Shown here: one piece after another, positions 26,493 to 36,895 of the stretch | Numbering within the stretch: position 1 is the first letter of the stretch | Layout of the letters: each line of letters opens with the position of its first letter | NCBI RefSeq assembly: GCF_001889005.1 | Contig: NZ_CP018153.1 | Span: 716,501-780,500, forward strand | Origin: Christiangramia salexigens | Lineage (GTDB): Bacteria; Bacteroidota; Bacteroidia; Flavobacteriales; Flavobacteriaceae | Direction: 5' to 3' | DNA length: 64,000 nt | Notes under the pieces: model-generated | Databases searched by the model: none | What the model was told of the DNA's origin: nothing | The model's input: only the letters and a program-made list of their open reading frames with translations | Made by a program: the position numbers and the translations under genes

Positions 26493-27239
26493 ATGAAATT
26501 ATTAGAAGGAAAGAATGCTATAATTACAGGGGGCAGCCGTGGGATAGGTAAAGGGATCGCGCAGGTTTTTGCTCAACATGGAGCTAATGTTGCTTTCACA
26601 TACAATTCTTCTTCTCAGTCGGCTGAAGAATTGGCCAAAGAATTGGAAAAATTAGGCGTAAAGGCAAAAGCTTATCAATCCAATGCTGCCAGCTTTGAGG
26701 AATCTCAGGACCTTGCAAACAAGGTGGTAGAAGAATTTGGATCTATCGATATACTGGTGAACAATGCAGGAATTACCAAAGACAATCTGTTAATGCGAAT
26801 GAGCGAAGAGGATTTTGATAAGGTTATAGAAGTAAACCTGAAATCTATCTTCAATATGACCAAAGCTGTACAGAGAACCATGCTAAAGCAACGTAAGGGG
26901 AGTATTATTAATATGAGCTCTGTTGTAGGTGTAACCGGTAATGCAGGTCAGGCGAATTATGCAGCTTCAAAAGCGGGAATTATTGGATTCTCTAAATCTA
27001 TGGCACAGGAACTTGGTTCAAGAAATATCAGAACTAATGTTATTGCTCCTGGTTTCATTGAAACTGAAATGACCGAGAAGCTTGATGAGAAAACAGTACA
27101 AGGTTGGAGAGATTCAATTCCATTAAAAAGAGGAGGTAGCCCTGAAGATATTGCTAATGCATGTGTATATCTGGGTAGTGAACTTAGTTCTTATGTTACC
27201 GGACAAACCATTCATGTGGATGGAGGAATGCATACCTAG
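26493..27239 (+). CDS. fabG: 3-oxoacyl-ACP reductase
   Basis: This 248-residue short-chain dehydrogenase reduces 3-oxoacyl-ACP with NADPH in fatty acid elongation. The cofactor loop is TGGSRGIGKG (residues 12-21). NNAG is at about 90-93, and the catalytic triad is Ser143 (MSSV), Tyr156 and Lys160 (YAASK). AYVTG-type text near the end (SSYVTGQTIHVDGG) is typical of FabG. It stands alone rather than in a fab operon; a second FabG paralogue lies at 59919 in the pigment cluster, so this one is likely the housekeeping enzyme. Confidence 0.92.
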   Translation: MKLLEGKNAIITGGSRGIGKGIAQVFAQHGANVAFTYNSSSQSAEELAKELEKLGVKAKAYQSNAASFEESQDLANKVVEEFGSIDILVNNAGITKDNLLMRMSEEDFDKVIEVNLKSIFNMTKAVQRTMLKQRKGSIINMSSVVGVTGNAGQANYAASKAGIIGFSKSMAQELGSRNIRTNVIAPGFIETEMTEKLDEKTVQGWRDSIPLKRGGSPEDIANACVYLGSELSSYVTGQTIHVDGGMHT

Positions 27240-27300
27240 TTCCTGAATTTGGTGCAGAATGTGAATTTAATTATTAACTTCACATTTCTAACATCAATGA

Positions 27301-29331
27301 ATGACCTTTGTAACGATTTTATATATAACCCTGGCTCTAATCCTAGCGCTGGGGTTTGCTTTTTTACAATACTTATTTCGAAAGTCATTTACGGGGAAAA
27401 ACCTTATTCTTTTTGGTCTTAGATTTCTTAGTGTCTTTCTGGTTTTGTTGCTTCTTATCAATCCGAAATTTGATTCTTTCAAGACCGAGATCCAGAAATC
27501 TGATCTTCTCGTTTTAGCGGATAATTCCGAATCCATCGAATACCTAAATGAAGGCGATAATGCAAGGAACCTTTCGAAATCTTTATTAGATGATGCGGAA
27601 TTGCAAAACCGCTTTAATATTCAATTTCTACCTTTTTCGAATGAAGTGGAGTCTGGCGATAGTCTGAATTTTTCAGGTGTTAGCTCAGATATTTATGCAG
27701 GATTAAGAGCGGCGGAAAAAATTCAGAATACAGATCAAACAGCAATTATATTAATCTCAGATGGAAATCAGAGTATTGGGCGAGATTATAGATATTATTC
27801 TGTCTCCGGTCAAAATTCTGTTTATCCGGTGATTATAGGAGATACCAGTACTTATCAGGATTTAAGTATAGATAGGGTGAATTCCAATCGCTATGCATTT
27901 TTGAAAAATAAATTTCCGGTAGAAGTTTTTTTAAGTTCCACAGGGAAGCAGGCCATAAGCTCCACTTTACGAGTTAGTGACAAGGCTAAGACTGTATTCA
28001 GTCAGAAGATCGAATTTTCAGAGGATAAAAACGCGCAAGTGGTCGCGTTCAATTTGCCAGCAACATCATTAGGGTCTAAGACCTATCAGGTGGAACTTGA
28101 AAGTTTTAAGGGTGAAAAAAACAGTATTAATAACATCAGAAATTTTAGCATTGAGGTCATAGATGAGAGGTCTTCTGTGCTAATATTAACTGAAATTTCC
28201 CATCCTGATATTGGTGCGATCAAAAAATCTATTGAAAGCAACGAACAACGAAATGTTGATATTAAAAATGTTCAAAATAATAATCACGAATTAAAAGACT
28301 ATCAACTAGTTATACTATACCAAATCAATAAAAGGTTTAATGAACTATTTGCGGAAATCCGTAATGATAAGATCAATTATTTGATCATTACGGGGCTAAA
28401 AACTGACTGGAGATATTTGAATTCTCTTGATCTGGGTTTTTCCAAAAACGCTATAGATCAGTCTCAGGAAGTATTCCCTGTTTATAATGAAGATTTTAGG
28501 GCATTTCAGTTTGAGGATATAGGCTTTGGTGATTTCCCGCCTTTGGAAGATGAATTTGGAGAACTGGAGGTGGATACCAATATCTACACTTCTTTGCTTA
28601 GCCAAAAAATTGAAGGTATAGAGACAGGTGATCCTTTATTATTTATAACTGGTGAATCCTATAAAAGGGGTGTTTTGCTTGGTGAAAATATCTGGAGATG
28701 GAGAGCGCAATCTTATCTAAATAATAGATCATTCGTTGAATTTGACGAATTCTTTGGAAAGCTTGTACAAAATCTAAGCTCGGGAAAAAGCAAGGATAGG
28801 TTGAGCTTTGAAGCCGACCAGCTCTACTATGCGAACCAGAATGTAGTGATAAATGTTCAGTATTTTGATGAGAATTATCAATTCGATCCGAATGCATCCC
28901 TGAGTATAAGTCTTACAAATACAGAAACAAGTGAAAGTTTTACATCAGATCTGGTTTTAAAAAATAAGTTCTACGAATTTAATGGAGGTATTTTGGAACC
29001 GGGTGACTATAATTTTCAAATTTCGAATTCAAATAAGTCAATAACAAGATCAGGATCTTTTAAAGTTATTGCATTTAGTGCGGAGCAACAGTTTTTTACA
29101 GCTAACCATGAGGCTATGAAGCAGTTGGCTACCGGTAATTCTACAGAGCTTATTTATCCGGATAAAATTGAATCTTTAAAGCAAAACTTGCTCAATTCGG
29201 ATAAGTTTAAACCTGTTCAAAAAAGCCGCCAAAAAAGCCTACCTTTGATAGACTGGTATTACCTGCTGTTTTTCCTGATCATGATTCTTGCCGCTGAATG
29301 GTTTTACCGAAAATATTTAGGATTCATTTAA
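27301..29331 (+). CDS. VWA-domain membrane protein
   Basis: This 676-residue protein has two N-terminal membrane helices (residues 4-24 and 37-54), a periplasmic region that begins with a VWA-like fold (VLADNSESIEYL supplies a DxSxS MIDAS motif; AIILISDGNQS follows) and a last helix near residues 652-670 (WYYLLFFLIMILAAEWFY). The layout resembles BatA/BatB-type proteins and related Bacteroidetes membrane proteins. The middle contains EISHPDIGAI, as in the glutamine-amidotransferase-like segment seen in some relatives. It lies 15 bp upstream of a prohibitin-like gene; a role in envelope integrity is an inference. Confidence 0.72.
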   Translation: MTFVTILYITLALILALGFAFLQYLFRKSFTGKNLILFGLRFLSVFLVLLLLINPKFDSFKTEIQKSDLLVLADNSESIEYLNEGDNARNLSKSLLDDAELQNRFNIQFLPFSNEVESGDSLNFSGVSSDIYAGLRAAEKIQNTDQTAIILISDGNQSIGRDYRYYSVSGQNSVYPVIIGDTSTYQDLSIDRVNSNRYAFLKNKFPVEVFLSSTGKQAISSTLRVSDKAKTVFSQKIEFSEDKNAQVVAFNLPATSLGSKTYQVELESFKGEKNSINNIRNFSIEVIDERSSVLILTEISHPDIGAIKKSIESNEQRNVDIKNVQNNNHELKDYQLVILYQINKRFNELFAEIRNDKINYLIITGLKTDWRYLNSLDLGFSKNAIDQSQEVFPVYNEDFRAFQFEDIGFGDFPPLEDEFGELEVDTNIYTSLLSQKIEGIETGDPLLFITGESYKRGVLLGENIWRWRAQSYLNNRSFVEFDEFFGKLVQNLSSGKSKDRLSFEADQLYYANQNVVINVQYFDENYQFDPNASLSISLTNTETSESFTSDLVLKNKFYEFNGGILEPGDYNFQISNSNKSITRSGSFKVIAFSAEQQFFTANHEAMKQLATGNSTELIYPDKIESLKQNLLNSDKFKPVQKSRQKSLPLIDWYYLLFFLIMILAAEWFYRKYLGFI

Positions 29332-29346
29332 TTTCAATTTTTATAT

Positions 29347-30162
29347 ATGGAAAGATTACCCAAGATTGGCATACCATTATTTATTGGTATCGTCGTTTTA
29401 ATTATTTTTATTGCAAAGTCTACAGTTACTATAGATTCCGGTGAAGCCGGAGTATTATATAAAACTTTTGGAGGAGGTGTTGTGACAGAGGAACCGCCAT
29501 TATCTGAAGGATTTCACTTTGTTGCACCTTGGAACAAGGTTTTTGTTTATGAAGTAAGACAGCAATCTATTGATGAAGAAATGACGGTTTTATCATCAAA
29601 CGGATTAGAGATTAGTCTGGATGCATCAGTATGGTTTCAGCCGGAATATGAAGCCTTAGGGAAATTGCATCAGGAAAAGGGAGAAGCGTATATTCAAAGG
29701 CTACTTCAGCCGGCAATTAGATCGGCAACCCGTGCAGTGGTAGGAAGGTATAATCCTGAGCAATTATATGCGAGTAAAAGAGAAGCGATCCAACAGGAAA
29801 TTTTTGATGAAACCAATCTTTTACTGGAAGATCAGTATGTACAGGTAAATGAAGTGCTTGTTAGAGATGTTTCCCTTCCATCTACAATTAAGGAAGCTAT
29901 TGAACGTAAGCTAAGACAGGAGCAGGAATCTCTGGAATATGAATTCAGGTTGTCTAAAGCAGAGCAGGAGGCAGAGCGTCAGCGTATAGACGCTGAAGGT
30001 AAAGCTCGTGCTAACTCTATACTTAGCCAGTCATTAACCGATAAGATCCTGCAGGAAAAAGGGATCCAGGCTACAATAGAACTCTCAAAATCCAATAATA
30101 GTAAAGTAATTGTAATTGGATCTGGTAAGGATGGTTTGCCAATTATTCTGGGAAACAACTAA
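29347..30162 (+). CDS. Prohibitin-family (SPFH/Band 7) membrane protein
   Basis: This 271-residue protein has one N-terminal membrane anchor (residues 8-27). An SPFH domain follows (ITIDSGEAGVLYKTFGG-like opening, GFHFVAPWNKVFVYEVR, then ATRAVVGRYNPEQLYASKR) and a long coiled coil (residues 190-245, EQEAERQRIDAEGKARANS). Bacterial members form large membrane rings and often regulate the FtsH protease or membrane microdomains. It is likely co-transcribed with the VWA protein upstream. Confidence 0.88.
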   Translation: MERLPKIGIPLFIGIVVLIIFIAKSTVTIDSGEAGVLYKTFGGGVVTEEPPLSEGFHFVAPWNKVFVYEVRQQSIDEEMTVLSSNGLEISLDASVWFQPEYEALGKLHQEKGEAYIQRLLQPAIRSATRAVVGRYNPEQLYASKREAIQQEIFDETNLLLEDQYVQVNEVLVRDVSLPSTIKEAIERKLRQEQESLEYEFRLSKAEQEAERQRIDAEGKARANSILSQSLTDKILQEKGIQATIELSKSNNSKVIVIGSGKDGLPIILGNN

Positions 30163-30191
30163 TAAACAATTATTAAAAAACGGAATTCAGC

Positions 30192-30221
30192 TTTCGTTGT
30201 TGAATATTTTAATTAGCTTTG
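30192..30221 (+). promoter_or_regulatory. his operon promoter
   Basis: TAGCTTTG (30214-30221) matches TAnnTTTG and TTTC (30192-30195) stands 18 bases upstream as an imperfect minus-33. The start of transcription would be near 30227, only a few bases before the leader-peptide ATG. Confidence 0.65.
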
Positions 30222-30230
30222 TCTGAGACA

Positions 30231-30293
30231 ATGAGAAAATTTAGTGTACATCATCATCATTTTTATACCCACGCTCAGGCGAGGTTAATATGA
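30231..30293 (+). CDS. hisL: Histidine operon leader peptide
   Basis: A 20-codon ORF (MRKFSVHHHHFYTHAQARLI) has four His codons in a row at positions 7-10 and a fifth at 14. It lies directly before an attenuator and the hisG gene. Scarcity of His-tRNA should stall the ribosome on the CAT run. The ATG lies about 3-5 bases behind the predicted transcription start, so the leader RNA would be nearly leaderless. The His run and its place upstream of hisG make the call strong. Confidence 0.92.
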   Translation: MRKFSVHHHHFYTHAQARLI

Positions 30294-30325
30294 TATGTTG
30301 TAATACGAACTAAAATATCATAACC
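30283..30325 (+). promoter_or_regulatory. Antiterminator hairpin of the his attenuator
   Basis: GGTTA...TGATAT (30283-30296) pairs with ATATCATAACC (30315-30325) apart from a 3-base bulge. The 3' arm takes up AACC, which is also the base of the terminator stem, so the two hairpins exclude each other. A ribosome reaching the leader stop at 30291-30293 would cover the 5' arm and free the terminator. Confidence 0.7.
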
Positions 30326-30352
30326 CGTTTGAGCAATCAAACGGGTTTTTTT
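30322..30352 (+). terminator. his attenuator terminator
   Basis: AACCCGTTTGA and TCAAACGGGTT form an 11-bp stem with loop GCAA followed by a T-run. It ends 22 bases before the hisG ATG. Confidence 0.9.
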
Positions 30353-30373
30353 ATTTCAAAAAATGAAAATTAT

Positions 30374-31237
30374 ATGAGTAAAGAAAAATTAAGAATCGCT
30401 GTTCAAAAGTCGGGTAGGCTAAATGAAGACTCTTTAAAGATCCTTAAGGATGCAGGGATATCAATAGATAATGGAAAAGAGCAATTAAAAGCTTCTTCTC
30501 GAAATTTCCCACTTGAAGTCCTATATCTTAGAAACGGGGACATCCCGCAATACCTTAGGGATGGCGTAGTAGACGTAGCCATTATAGGTGAGAATGTACT
30601 TATAGAAAAAGGTCAGGATATCATCCACGCAGAAAAACTTGGCTTCTCTAAATGTCGCGTTTCTCTGGCTGTCCCAAAATCTTTAAAGTATACGGATATT
30701 AATGATCTGGATGGAAAAAAAATTGCTACTAGCTACCCAAATACTGTAAATGCCTTTTTGGAAAAGAAAGGGATTTCAGCTGAATTACACATTATTAATG
30801 GTTCTGTAGAAATAGCTCCAAATATTGGGCTTGCCGATGCTATTTGCGATATTGTTTCCAGCGGGAGTACTCTTTTCAAGAACAATTTGAAGGAGGTGGA
30901 AGTTATGCTTAAAAGTGAAGCTGTACTTGCTATTTCGCCTAAGATTTCCAGTGATCGAAAAGAGATCCTGGAGAAGTTGCAATTCAGGTTAAAATCTGTA
31001 TTAAACGCCCGAACTTCAAAATATATTCTTTTAAACGCACCTAACGCAAGGCTTGATGATATCATCAAATTATTACCGGGAATGCGAAGCCCCACGGTAC
31101 TTCCACTAGCAGAAGAAGGCTGGAGCTCTGTACACACCGTAATTAACGAGGAGCGCTTTTGGGAGGTTATAGATGAATTAAAAGCTTACGGAGCTGAAGG
31201 CATCCTGGTCGCTCCTATTGAAAAAATGGTAATTTAA
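30374..31237 (+). CDS. hisG: ATP phosphoribosyltransferase, long form
   Basis: This 287-residue enzyme commits PRPP and ATP to histidine synthesis. The start at ATG 30374 (SKEKLRIAVQKSGRL) is used because the frame's upstream TTG lies inside the attenuator. The length and the C-terminal ACT-like regulatory region (MRSPTVLPLAEEGWSSVHTVI) mark the long HisG, which needs no HisZ and is feedback-inhibited by His. ADAICDIVSSGSTL is the PRPP loop. It is the first structural gene of the operon. Confidence 0.95.
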   Translation: MSKEKLRIAVQKSGRLNEDSLKILKDAGISIDNGKEQLKASSRNFPLEVLYLRNGDIPQYLRDGVVDVAIIGENVLIEKGQDIIHAEKLGFSKCRVSLAVPKSLKYTDINDLDGKKIATSYPNTVNAFLEKKGISAELHIINGSVEIAPNIGLADAICDIVSSGSTLFKNNLKEVEVMLKSEAVLAISPKISSDRKEILEKLQFRLKSVLNARTSKYILLNAPNARLDDIIKLLPGMRSPTVLPLAEEGWSSVHTVINEERFWEVIDELKAYGAEGILVAPIEKMVI

Positions 31238-31258
31238 TAATTGCTGAAACCTAAGATT

Positions 31259-32542
31259 ATGAATAAGATTAAAAATCCCAATAGATCTGAGTGGGCTGAG
31301 ATTTTAAAAAGACCTACACAAACTGTGGCCGATATTGAGCAAACCGTAATGCAGATCTTTGATGAGATAAAACTCAAGGGAAATTCAGCTGTATCCAAGT
31401 ACACAGAATTATTTGATGGCATTAAACTGGATAGTCTGATTGCTTCAGAAGATGAAATATCCTATGCAAAGGATCAAATTTCAGAAGAGCTAAAGGAAGC
31501 CATCAATACTGCCAAATCGAATATAGAACAGTTTCACAGAGCTCAGCGTACTGAAAAGATCAATGTGGAAACCACAAAGGGCGTAAATTGCTGGCAGGAA
31601 AAGAAGCCAATTCAAAAGGTAGGGCTTTATATCCCCGGTGGTACGGCTCCTTTGTTCTCTTCCATCTTAATGCTTGCGATTCCTGCTAGCATTGCGGGCT
31701 GCAAGGAAATCGTTTTATGCACTCCGCCAGATAAGCAGGGGAAAATAAACCCCGCCATTCTTTATACTGCAGAACTTTGTGGAGTTACAAAGATATTCAA
31801 GATTGGAGGTATACAGGCTATTGGTGCCATGACCTTTGGAACTGAAGATGTACCACAGGTTTATAAGATATTTGGACCGGGAAATCAGTTTGTAACGGTT
31901 GCAAAACAATTAGCAACTAAATTTCAGATTGCTATAGATATGCCGGCGGGACCCTCGGAACTGCTTATTTATGCCGATGATTCTGCGAAGGCTTCGTATG
32001 TTGCTTCAGATCTGTTAAGCCAGGCAGAACATGGTAAAGATAGTCAGGTAATTCTGGTTTCTACTTCAGAAAAGCTTTTAGACGATGTTTCTAAGGAGGT
32101 AGAAAATCAAATAGCTGAGTTGCCAAGACAGGAAATCGCTGAAAAGGCTATTGAAAACTCGCGCTTAATTCTGGTTGAAACTGAAAAAGAAGCTTTAAAT
32201 CTTATAAATGAATATGGTCCTGAGCACTTTATTATCTGTTCTAAGGACGAAGAATTTTTCGCAAATGGAATTTTGAATGCCGGCTCTGTGTTTATAGGAA
32301 ATTACTCACCAGAAAGTGCAGGCGATTATGCCTCCGGAACCAATCATACCTTACCTACAAATGGCTATTCAAAGCAATATAGCGGAGTGAACCTTGATAG
32401 CTTTTTGAAAAGCATAACTTTTCAAAAGATCTCTGAGGAAGGGATTAAAAAAATAGGACCTTCTATTGAATTGATGGCAGAGGCTGAAGGACTACAGGCG
32501 CACAAGAATGCAGTAAGTTTAAGACTAAAAGACCTTACCTGA
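31259..32542 (+). CDS. hisD: Histidinol dehydrogenase
   Basis: This 427-residue zinc enzyme oxidises histidinol to histidine in two NAD-dependent steps. Conserved segments are GLYIPGGTAPLFSS, GPGNQFVT, DMPAGPSELL, LLSQAEHGKDSQ and DYASGTNHTLPT, the zinc and substrate regions of the family. The ATG at 31259 is chosen over a TTG at 31241; it lies 21 bases after the hisG stop. Confidence 0.95.
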   Translation: MNKIKNPNRSEWAEILKRPTQTVADIEQTVMQIFDEIKLKGNSAVSKYTELFDGIKLDSLIASEDEISYAKDQISEELKEAINTAKSNIEQFHRAQRTEKINVETTKGVNCWQEKKPIQKVGLYIPGGTAPLFSSILMLAIPASIAGCKEIVLCTPPDKQGKINPAILYTAELCGVTKIFKIGGIQAIGAMTFGTEDVPQVYKIFGPGNQFVTVAKQLATKFQIAIDMPAGPSELLIYADDSAKASYVASDLLSQAEHGKDSQVILVSTSEKLLDDVSKEVENQIAELPRQEIAEKAIENSRLILVETEKEALNLINEYGPEHFIICSKDEEFFANGILNAGSVFIGNYSPESAGDYASGTNHTLPTNGYSKQYSGVNLDSFLKSITFQKISEEGIKKIGPSIELMAEAEGLQAHKNAVSLRLKDLT

Positions 32543-32543
32543 A

Positions 32544-33596
32544 ATGGAGAAATTTGACCTTTATAAGCTGGTAAGAGATAATGTTGCATTGCTGCAACCT
32601 TATTCTTCCGCACGCGATGAATTTAAGACTGAAGGAAAAGAAATGATCTTTCTTGATGCTAATGAAAATCCATTTAATTCCGGACTTAATCGATATCCCG
32701 ATCCACAGCAGTCGAAATTAAAGCAGAGATTATCTCAAAAAAAAGATATCGGGACAGATAAGATACTTCTTGGTAATGGAAGTGATGAAGTTCTTGATCT
32801 TATTTTCCGGGCGTTTTGTGAACCCGGGATGGATAATATTATTTCTTTGCCGCCAACTTATGGCATGTATAAGGTGTTGGCAGATATAAATAATATAGAG
32901 AACAGAGAGGTTTTGCTTAATCATGACTTTGAGCCAGATGTTACGGCTATACTTAATCAGGTTAATCCAAGAACAAAACTAATTTTCCTTTGCTCACCTA
33001 ACAATCCTTCTGCTAATTCTTTTGAAAAGGAAAAGATCCTGGAAATTCTGAATAATTTTAAAGGGATTGTCGTGATAGATGAGGCTTATATTGATTTTTC
33101 AGAAGAGAAAAGTTGGATTAGTGAACTGAAGAATTATCCAAATTTAATAGTAACTCAGACTTTTTCTAAAGCTCTTGGAATGGCAGGGATTCGTTTGGGG
33201 ATACTGTATGCATCTTCAGAAATTATTCAGATCTTAAACAAGATAAAGCCACCATATAATGTCAATCAGTTGACCCAGGATAAAGCTGAGGAGATTCTTG
33301 ATAGCTTCGATTCTATTAAGTCTCGGGTTACTGAAATAGTGAGTGAAAGAAAGGTTTTATCTAAAGCTTTACTTCAAGTGGAATTCATCACAAAAATATA
33401 TAAATCTGATGCTAATTTTTTATTGATTGAAGTTGATGATGCGAACAGAAGGTACGATCAATTACTAAAAAAAGGTATCGTGGTTAGGAACAGAAGCAAA
33501 CAACCACTTTGCAAAAATTGTTTGAGAATGACGGTTGGGACCAAGGAAGAAAACAGCAGGCTAATTAATGCATTAAAAGAACTTAACAATGACTAA
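32544..33596 (+). CDS. hisC: Histidinol-phosphate aminotransferase
   Basis: This 350-residue PLP enzyme transaminates imidazole acetol phosphate. The motif [14 protein letters not shown] carries the PLP Lys and the phosphate-binding Arg; DEAYIDFS and [10 protein letters not shown] are family signatures. It begins 1 base after hisD and its end overlaps hisB by 8 bases. Confidence 0.95.
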   Translation: MEKFDLYKLVRDNVALLQPYSSARDEFKTEGKEMIFLDANENPFNSGLNRYPDPQQSKLKQRLSQKKDIGTDKILLGNGSDEVLDLIFRAFCEPGMDNIISLPPTYGMYKVLADINNIENREVLLNHDFEPDVTAILNQVNPRTKLIFLCSPNNPSANSFEKEKILEILNNFKGIVVIDEAYIDFSEEKSWISELKNYPNLIVTQTFSKALGMAGIRLGILYASSEIIQILNKIKPPYNVNQLTQDKAEEILDSFDSIKSRVTEIVSERKVLSKALLQVEFITKIYKSDANFLLIEVDDANRRYDQLLKKGIVVRNRSKQPLCKNCLRMTVGTKEENSRLINALKELNND

Positions 33597-34728
33597 AGTA
33601 TTATTTGTAGATAGGGATGGAACCATGATCCATGAGCCTGAAGATTATCAAATAGATAATTTGGATAAACTGGAATTTTATCCTGGTTCGTTGACCTATT
33701 TATCAAAAATCGCAAAGGAACTTGATTATGAGATCGTAATGGTTACCAATCAGGACGGTTTGGGAACCGATAGCTTTCCTGAATCTGAATTCTGGCCGAT
33801 CCAAAATTTTATTATTAAAACATTCGAAAATGAAGGTGTAAAATTTAAGGATGTATTGATCGACAGAACTTTTGCAAAGGACAATGCGCCAACCCGAAAA
33901 CCTAATACGGGATTAATGGAAAAAGAGTTTCTTAATAATGATAATTATGACCTTCAAAATTCAATTATGATCGGCGACAGACTAACCGATATAGAATTTG
34001 CAATGAATTTTGGAGGAAAAGGGATTCTTATAGATACCCATGAGGAGCTGGCACAGGACGAGGTAGCGAATGATAAAAATGAAGTTGAAAAACATATCAT
34101 TCTTAAAACAGATTCATGGAAAGAGATCTATGAATTTTTAAAATTAAAAGACAGGTCGGCCGAAATTAGCAGAAAAACTAATGAGACTGATATTGAAATA
34201 AAGTTAAATCTGGACGGGTCTGGTAAAAGTGATATAGAAACTGGTATTTCATTTTTTGATCATATGCTGGATCAGATTGCCCGTCACGGTCAGATGGACC
34301 TTTATATAAAGGTTAAGGGAGATCTAGAAGTAGACGAGCACCATACCATTGAGGATACGGCAATCGCATTAGGGGAAGTTTTTAGTAAGGCTTTAGGAAA
34401 TAAATTGGGAATAGAACGTTACGGATTCTGTTTGCCTATGGATGATTGCCTGGCTCAGGTTGCAATTGACTTTGGAGGTAGGAATTGGTTGGTATGGGAA
34501 GCAGACTTTAAACGTGAAATGATTGGGAAGATGCCAACCGAAATGTTCTATCACTTCTTTAAATCTTTTACAGATGGAGCTAAAGCTAATTTAAATATTA
34601 AAGCAGAAGGGACCAATGAGCACCATAAGATCGAAGCGATCTTTAAAGCTTTTGCAAAGGCTATAAAAGTGGCGGTAAAACGCGATGCAGAGAAAATGAT
34701 TCTTCCTTCAACAAAAGGTATGTTATAA
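33589..34728 (+). CDS. hisB: Bifunctional histidinol phosphatase / imidazoleglycerol-phosphate dehydratase
   Basis: This 379-residue fusion has an N-terminal HAD phosphatase ([12 protein letters not shown] with nucleophile Asp, [20 protein letters not shown]). The C-terminal dehydratase has metal-binding His clusters ([35 protein letters not shown]). The two activities catalyse steps 7 and 9 of the pathway. The Cys-rich zinc loop found in E. coli HisB phosphatase is not visible in the matching region ([13 protein letters not shown]). It overlaps hisC by 8 bases and hisH by one. Confidence 0.95.
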   Translation: MTKVLFVDRDGTMIHEPEDYQIDNLDKLEFYPGSLTYLSKIAKELDYEIVMVTNQDGLGTDSFPESEFWPIQNFIIKTFENEGVKFKDVLIDRTFAKDNAPTRKPNTGLMEKEFLNNDNYDLQNSIMIGDRLTDIEFAMNFGGKGILIDTHEELAQDEVANDKNEVEKHIILKTDSWKEIYEFLKLKDRSAEISRKTNETDIEIKLNLDGSGKSDIETGISFFDHMLDQIARHGQMDLYIKVKGDLEVDEHHTIEDTAIALGEVFSKALGNKLGIERYGFCLPMDDCLAQVAIDFGGRNWLVWEADFKREMIGKMPTEMFYHFFKSFTDGAKANLNIKAEGTNEHHKIEAIFKAFAKAIKVAVKRDAEKMILPSTKGML

Positions 34729-35309
34729 TGAAAATAGCCATCATAGATTACGGAGCCGGTAATATCCAAAGCATCAAATTTGCAATTAAGAGATTGGGTT
34801 ATGAAGCCGTTCTTAGTAAGGATGCTAAGGAAATAGCTGCAGCAGATAAAGTTATATTTCCGGGAGTGGGTGAGGCCGGTACTGCGATGAGAATGTTAAG
34901 AGCTACAGGACTTGACAAAATAATTCCTCAACTTGAGCAACCGGTCCTGGGGATCTGTCTGGGAATGCAACTTATGTGTGAACATAGCGAAGAAGGTGAT
35001 ACTAGCGGACTGGGAATTTTTAAAGCTGATGTAAAGAAATTCAATATAGGAGTAAAAGTACCCCAAATTGGATGGAACAGAATTAGCAATCTGGAGTCCA
35101 GTCTTTTTAATAGTGTAGTTGAAGGTGAATATGTATATCTGGTGCATAGCTACTATGTTCCTGAATGTGAAGATGAGATTGCCCGCACCGATTATGGGGT
35201 GAATTACTCCAGCGCATTGCATCGCGATAATTTTTATGGCGTTCAATTTCATCCGGAAAAAAGTAGCACTACCGGAGAGAAGATATTAAAAAACTTTTTA
35301 GCTCTTTAG
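34728..35309 (+). CDS. hisH: Imidazole glycerol phosphate synthase, glutaminase subunit
   Basis: This 193-residue class I glutamine amidotransferase supplies ammonia to HisF. The nucleophile is the Cys of GICLGMQLM and the His/Glu pair lies in VQFHPEKSS; FPGVGEAG forms the oxyanion region. Its ATG shares one base with the hisB stop. Confidence 0.95.
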   Translation: MKIAIIDYGAGNIQSIKFAIKRLGYEAVLSKDAKEIAAADKVIFPGVGEAGTAMRMLRATGLDKIIPQLEQPVLGICLGMQLMCEHSEEGDTSGLGIFKADVKKFNIGVKVPQIGWNRISNLESSLFNSVVEGEYVYLVHSYYVPECEDEIARTDYGVNYSSALHRDNFYGVQFHPEKSSTTGEKILKNFLAL

Positions 35310-35345
35310 ATTATTTATTATTTCAAATTTTAAAAACAAACTGGA

Positions 35346-36080
35346 ATGCGGATCATACCTGCTATAGATATAATTGAAGGAAAGTGCGTAAGACTTTCAA
35401 AAGGAGATTATAATACAAAAAAGATATATAATGAAAATCCTCTAGAGGTTGCAAAATCTTTTGAAGATCATGGCATTAATAGCCTTCATTTGGTGGATCT
35501 TGATGGTGCTAAATCAAGTCATATAGTAAATTATAAGATACTGGAACAAATTGCATCCAAAACGAATTTAAATGTCGATTTTGGAGGAGGTTTAAAATCT
35601 GATAAGGACCTTGAGATCGCCTTCGAAAGCGGTGCTAATCAGGTGACTGGAGGTAGTATTGCTGTTAAAGATGCTGAAATATTCAATAACTGGATTAAAA
35701 AATACGGGAACGACAAGATCATTTTAGGTGCTGATGCGAAAAACCGAAAAATAGCCGTTTCAGGCTGGCTGGAAGATTCCGATAAGGAAATCATTCCATT
35801 TATTAGGAATTATGAGCGCAATGGGATCAAATATGTGATCTGTACCGATATTTCTAAAGATGGTATGCTACAAGGTCCTTCATTTAAATTATATGAGGAA
35901 ATTCTCGATGAAACTGATAATATCAATCTAATCGCTTCTGGTGGCATTTCAAAATTTGATGAACTACCTGCCTTAGCCGAATTAGGCTGTGAGGGTGTAA
36001 TAATTGGAAAAGCGATCTACGAAAACAGAATAAGCTTAAAACAACTAGAAAATTATATTTTAACTGAAGGCCAGGTCTAA
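35346..36080 (+). CDS. hisA: ProFAR isomerase
   Basis: This 244-residue TIM barrel opens the ribose ring of ProFAR by an Amadori rearrangement. The catalytic Asp near the N-terminus is in [14 protein letters not shown] and the second is in [19 protein letters not shown] and [11 protein letters not shown] are the phosphate-binding loops. It starts 36 bases after hisH. Confidence 0.95.
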   Translation: MRIIPAIDIIEGKCVRLSKGDYNTKKIYNENPLEVAKSFEDHGINSLHLVDLDGAKSSHIVNYKILEQIASKTNLNVDFGGGLKSDKDLEIAFESGANQVTGGSIAVKDAEIFNNWIKKYGNDKIILGADAKNRKIAVSGWLEDSDKEIIPFIRNYERNGIKYVICTDISKDGMLQGPSFKLYEEILDETDNINLIASGGISKFDELPALAELGCEGVIIGKAIYENRISLKQLENYILTEGQV

Positions 36081-36125
36081 AATTTCTAAGATTTAGTTCG
36101 TGTCTTTATTTTAATAATCAGAATT

Positions 36126-36881
36126 GTGCTTACAAAAAGAATAATACCCTGTTTGGATATCAAGAATGGCAGGACTGTAAAAGGAATTAACTTCGTGGAT
36201 TTACGTGACGCTGGAGACCCTGTAGAACTCGCTGCGGCCTATGCAGCTAAGGGAGCAGATGAACTTGTGTTTCTCGATATTTCGGCTACAGAAGAAAAAA
36301 GGAGAACCCTGGCCGAGCTCGTTTTACATGTAGCGGAGCAACTGAATATCCCTTTTACTGTTGGTGGGGGCATATCTTCTGTAGAAGATGTAGATCTATT
36401 GCTCAAGAATGGAGCAGATAAAGTATCTATAAATTCATCAGCAGTTAAAAATCCTGCGTTGATCAACCAGCTTTCTGAAAAATTTGGAAGTCAGTGTATA
36501 GTAGTTGCGATAGATGCGAAAAACATAGACGGTAAATGGAAAGTTCATTTGGTAGGAGGGAAGGTGCCTACCGAACTAGACCTCTTTGAATGGGCTAAGG
36601 AAGTGGAACAACGCGGGGCAGGAGAGATTCTTTTCACCTCGATGGATCATGATGGGACTAAGAATGGATTTGCGAATGAAGCTCTTGCCAAGCTGTCTAC
36701 AGAACTTAATATTCCAATTATAGCTTCAGGAGGAGCAGGAGAGATAAGTCATTTTCGTGATGCCTTTCAGGAAGGAAAAGCAGATGCGGCTTTGGCAGCC
36801 AGTGTTTTTCATTTCAAAGAGATCGAAATAGCAGACCTTAAAAAACATTTACAAATAGCCGGGATCCCGGTAAGATTATAA
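36126..36881 (+). CDS. hisF: Imidazole glycerol phosphate synthase, cyclase subunit
   Basis: This 251-residue TIM barrel joins with HisH. It starts with GTG. The catalytic Asp residues are in [14 protein letters not shown] and [10 protein letters not shown]. The loops [12 protein letters not shown] and [11 protein letters not shown] bind phosphate, and [10 protein letters not shown] is typical of HisF. It lies 45 bases behind hisA. Confidence 0.95.
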   Translation: MLTKRIIPCLDIKNGRTVKGINFVDLRDAGDPVELAAAYAAKGADELVFLDISATEEKRRTLAELVLHVAEQLNIPFTVGGGISSVEDVDLLLKNGADKVSINSSAVKNPALINQLSEKFGSQCIVVAIDAKNIDGKWKVHLVGGKVPTELDLFEWAKEVEQRGAGEILFTSMDHDGTKNGFANEALAKLSTELNIPIIASGGAGEISHFRDAFQEGKADAALAASVFHFKEIEIADLKKHLQIAGIPVRL

Positions 36882-36895
36882 ATTAGAAGAATTCC

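Noticed and set aside
30329..30373. N-terminal extension of hisG from a TTG
   Set aside because: These codons lie inside the attenuator stem and loop; family homology starts at the ATG at 30374.
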